Below, one piece after another: positions 62,541-64,000 of a DNA stretch of 64,000 nt (position 1 is the stretch's first letter; each line of letters opens with the position of its first letter). The notes beneath the pieces are model-generated. The model was given only the letters and a program-made list of their open reading frames with translations, ran no database searches and had not been told where the DNA came from. The position numbers and the translations under genes are program-made. The stretch is from Gordonibacter sp. 28C (lineage in GTDB: Bacteria; Actinomycetota; Coriobacteriia; Coriobacteriales; Eggerthellaceae). The stretch lies in contig NZ_PPTR01000001.1 in the NCBI RefSeq assembly GCF_003339845.1, positions 496,001 to 560,000 on the forward strand, written 5' to 3'.

Positions 62541-64000
62541 CATGAAGGAAAGCCACGTTCGTCATCTGTTCAACGAGCCGGGCGACCGCCAGCGCGTGCG
62601 CGCGGGGCTCGGCCATGCTGCGGCGGGGCACGTCCGCATCGCGCTGTCCATGGCATGTTACATGGTATGGCTGATCGCCTGCTGCACGGGGCCGGCCGTC
62701 GAGCTGGGGGCGGCGGTGCCGGGTCGGGGCGCCGCCACGCTGTTCGTGCCGGCGTGGATGGGGCCGCTCGCGTGCATGGCGGCAGCGAGCGCGGTCATAG
62801 CCGTGTGGTTCAAGAAAACGCGGAAGGTGCCCAGCGCGCCTTCGTGGATCGTTGCGCTGGCCTCGCTCATGACGTTGGCCTCGGCCCTGCATTTGGTATG
62901 GGCGCTCGACACCGGGCTGCCGCCGGCGGCAAGAGGCGCGCTCTACCTGCTGTCGAGCTTGGTCATGGGAGTGGGTTGCGCGCTGTTTCGCGTGGAGGTC
63001 GATCGCGTGTTCGGCTGGATCGGCACGCAGCAGACGCTGTACCAGGGCATGATGGCCACGGTGGCTGCCGCCGCGGTGCTCGTGGCGCTGGCGATGGCGG
63101 GCCAGGCGGCCGAGGCGGGCGACGCGCCCTTGCTCACGGTGTCGCTCGTTTTGCCGTTCGCCGCCGCCATGCTGTTGCGCGCGGTGGTGGGCGGTTTTCC
63201 GAAGGCGCGCTACTTCGGGCACGGGCGCGACGTGCCGTTGCCGTTCCCTGCGAAGTTCGTGGCCACGTCGTGCGTGCAGGGCGCGGCGGCCGGCGTGCTG
63301 TTCGCGGGGGTGTTCGTGCTGGGCGGTGCGGGTGCGGGAAGCGCGGTTGGCGATGCCGCAGCGTGGTCGGCCTCGTTTGGGAACACCCTTCTGCGCTCGG
63401 CTGGGCAGCTCGCGGCCGTGGGACTGCTGTTCGCCACGTTGGTGTTTCTGAGGCTCGACTTCAATCGGTTGGTGTACAAGGTGGCGTTCCCGTTCGTGGC
63501 CGCCGGCTTCGTGCTGCTCGCGCTGCTGCCCGATGCGGTGGTGGCGGGCGATGCGGTGCTGGCGGCCGGTTTCTGCTACCTCGACCTGGTGCTGTGGAGC
63601 TTGGGCGCTTGCCTGATGAAGAACATGGGGATGCCCGCCACCTGGATCGCCAGCTGCCCGGGCGCGGCGTTGTTCTTCGGGGTGGTGGCGGGAGGCGGCG
63701 TCGCCCTGGCCTTCTTGAACGGCGAGCCGTCGCCCGACGGTCCGTTGCTCGCCAGCTGCGTGGCGTGTTTCGTGCTGGCGACCGCCCTGTTCCTGTCGAG
63801 CGGGAGCAACCTCAAGTACGGTTGGGGCACCGTGCGCCCCGGCGAAAGCAGCCTGGCTGCGGGCGATTTGGCGGGCGTGGTGAAGTTCGTGGCCACGGAA
63901 CGCGAGGTCACGCAGCGCGAGAGCGAGGTCATGCTGCTGCTGGCGCAGGGCAAGTCGCGCCGTGCCGTATGCGAGGCGCTGTCCGTGTCGCCCGACACGG
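62541..64000 (+). CDS. Membrane-spanning LuxR-family regulator (3' end outside window)
   Basis: 486 codons are visible and open at the window edge. ATG 62541 follows GGAAGGGGAGG. About 12 hydrophobic segments span residues 30-430, with charged loops (FKKTRKVPS; RYFGHGRDVP). The C-terminal segment that begins EVTQRESEVMLLLAQGKSRRAV is the LuxR HTH, cut in its second helix. Same architecture as the gene at 30705 but with a shorter linker. It is divergent from the flavoprotein at 60604, which it probably controls. Confidence 0.88.

Overview
The window reads as one contiguous, high-GC, gene-dense chromosome segment of an anaerobic actinobacterium, most likely an Eggerthella-like member of the Eggerthellaceae (Coriobacteriia). 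This is an inference from the combination of Tat-exported lipoprotein flavoprotein reductases, membrane-spanning LuxR regulators, anaerobic one-carbon and formate genes, menaquinone methylation, HypAB, and an actinobacterial-style L17 extension. No rRNA or CRISPR array is present. Two tRNAs (Lys and Gln) lie beside the infA-rplQ block.

Layout. 1-1412: end of coaX and a DUF3825-like gene. 1413-2705: a lower-GC accessory patch with a divergent pair (coiled-coil-like protein and small HTH regulator) and inverted repeats. 2889-10847: a one-carbon cluster, fhs, fchA, folD, two four-cluster ferredoxins, a Cys-type FdhF-like formate dehydrogenase and a HycF-like ferredoxin. It covers formate and folate interconversion, i.e. 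the methyl branch of the Wood-Ljungdahl pathway. 10861-15472: an M24 peptidase, tsaE and a three-domain TsaB-RimI-TsaD fusion. 15588-19395: a broken BRO-N gene, an MFS transporter, ubiE/menG and an ATPase. 19659-27054: a radical SAM HemN-like protein, an amidohydrolase, tatB-tatC, hypA-hypB and nadE. 27226-32609: two Tat/lipoprotein flavoproteins and a divergent membrane LuxR regulator. 33341-37641: a two-component system and groES-groEL under CIRCE. 37987-42140: a solute-binding/5'-nucleotidase-C fusion lipoprotein overlapping a hybrid histidine kinase. 42191-49169: a LysR gene divergent from a six-gene FecBCD-like transporter cluster that also encodes a cysteine-rich UreG/HypB-like GTPase, an unusual ABC-like ATPase and a signal-less solute-binding-like protein. 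49378-54080: a DUF2510 protein, a membrane XRE protein, a metal-efflux permease, an HD protein, an MFS transporter and a universal stress protein. 54351-60465: tRNAs, infA-rpmJ-rpsM-rpsK-rpsD-rpoA-rplQ, two small stress-like proteins and ecfT. 60604-64000: a third flavoprotein divergent from a second membrane LuxR gene, cut by the window end.

How the parts fit. The twin-arginine flavoproteins need the TatBC system encoded in the same window, and each LuxR membrane regulator sits next to one of them, suggesting substrate-specific anaerobic respiration. The formate dehydrogenase cluster, HypAB and the transporter with metallochaperone-like GTPase all point to metal-enzyme-based anaerobic energy metabolism.

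The segment is unusually rich in palindromic repeats. At least three families recur, and two of them lie in frame inside conserved genes. The strongest candidates for something undescribed are the transporter/GTPase cluster (42191-49169), the fusion lipoprotein/hybrid-kinase pair (37987-42140), and the palindromic elements whose outer arms differ in sequence but stay perfectly complementary. All assignments come from reading the sequence; no database search was run.
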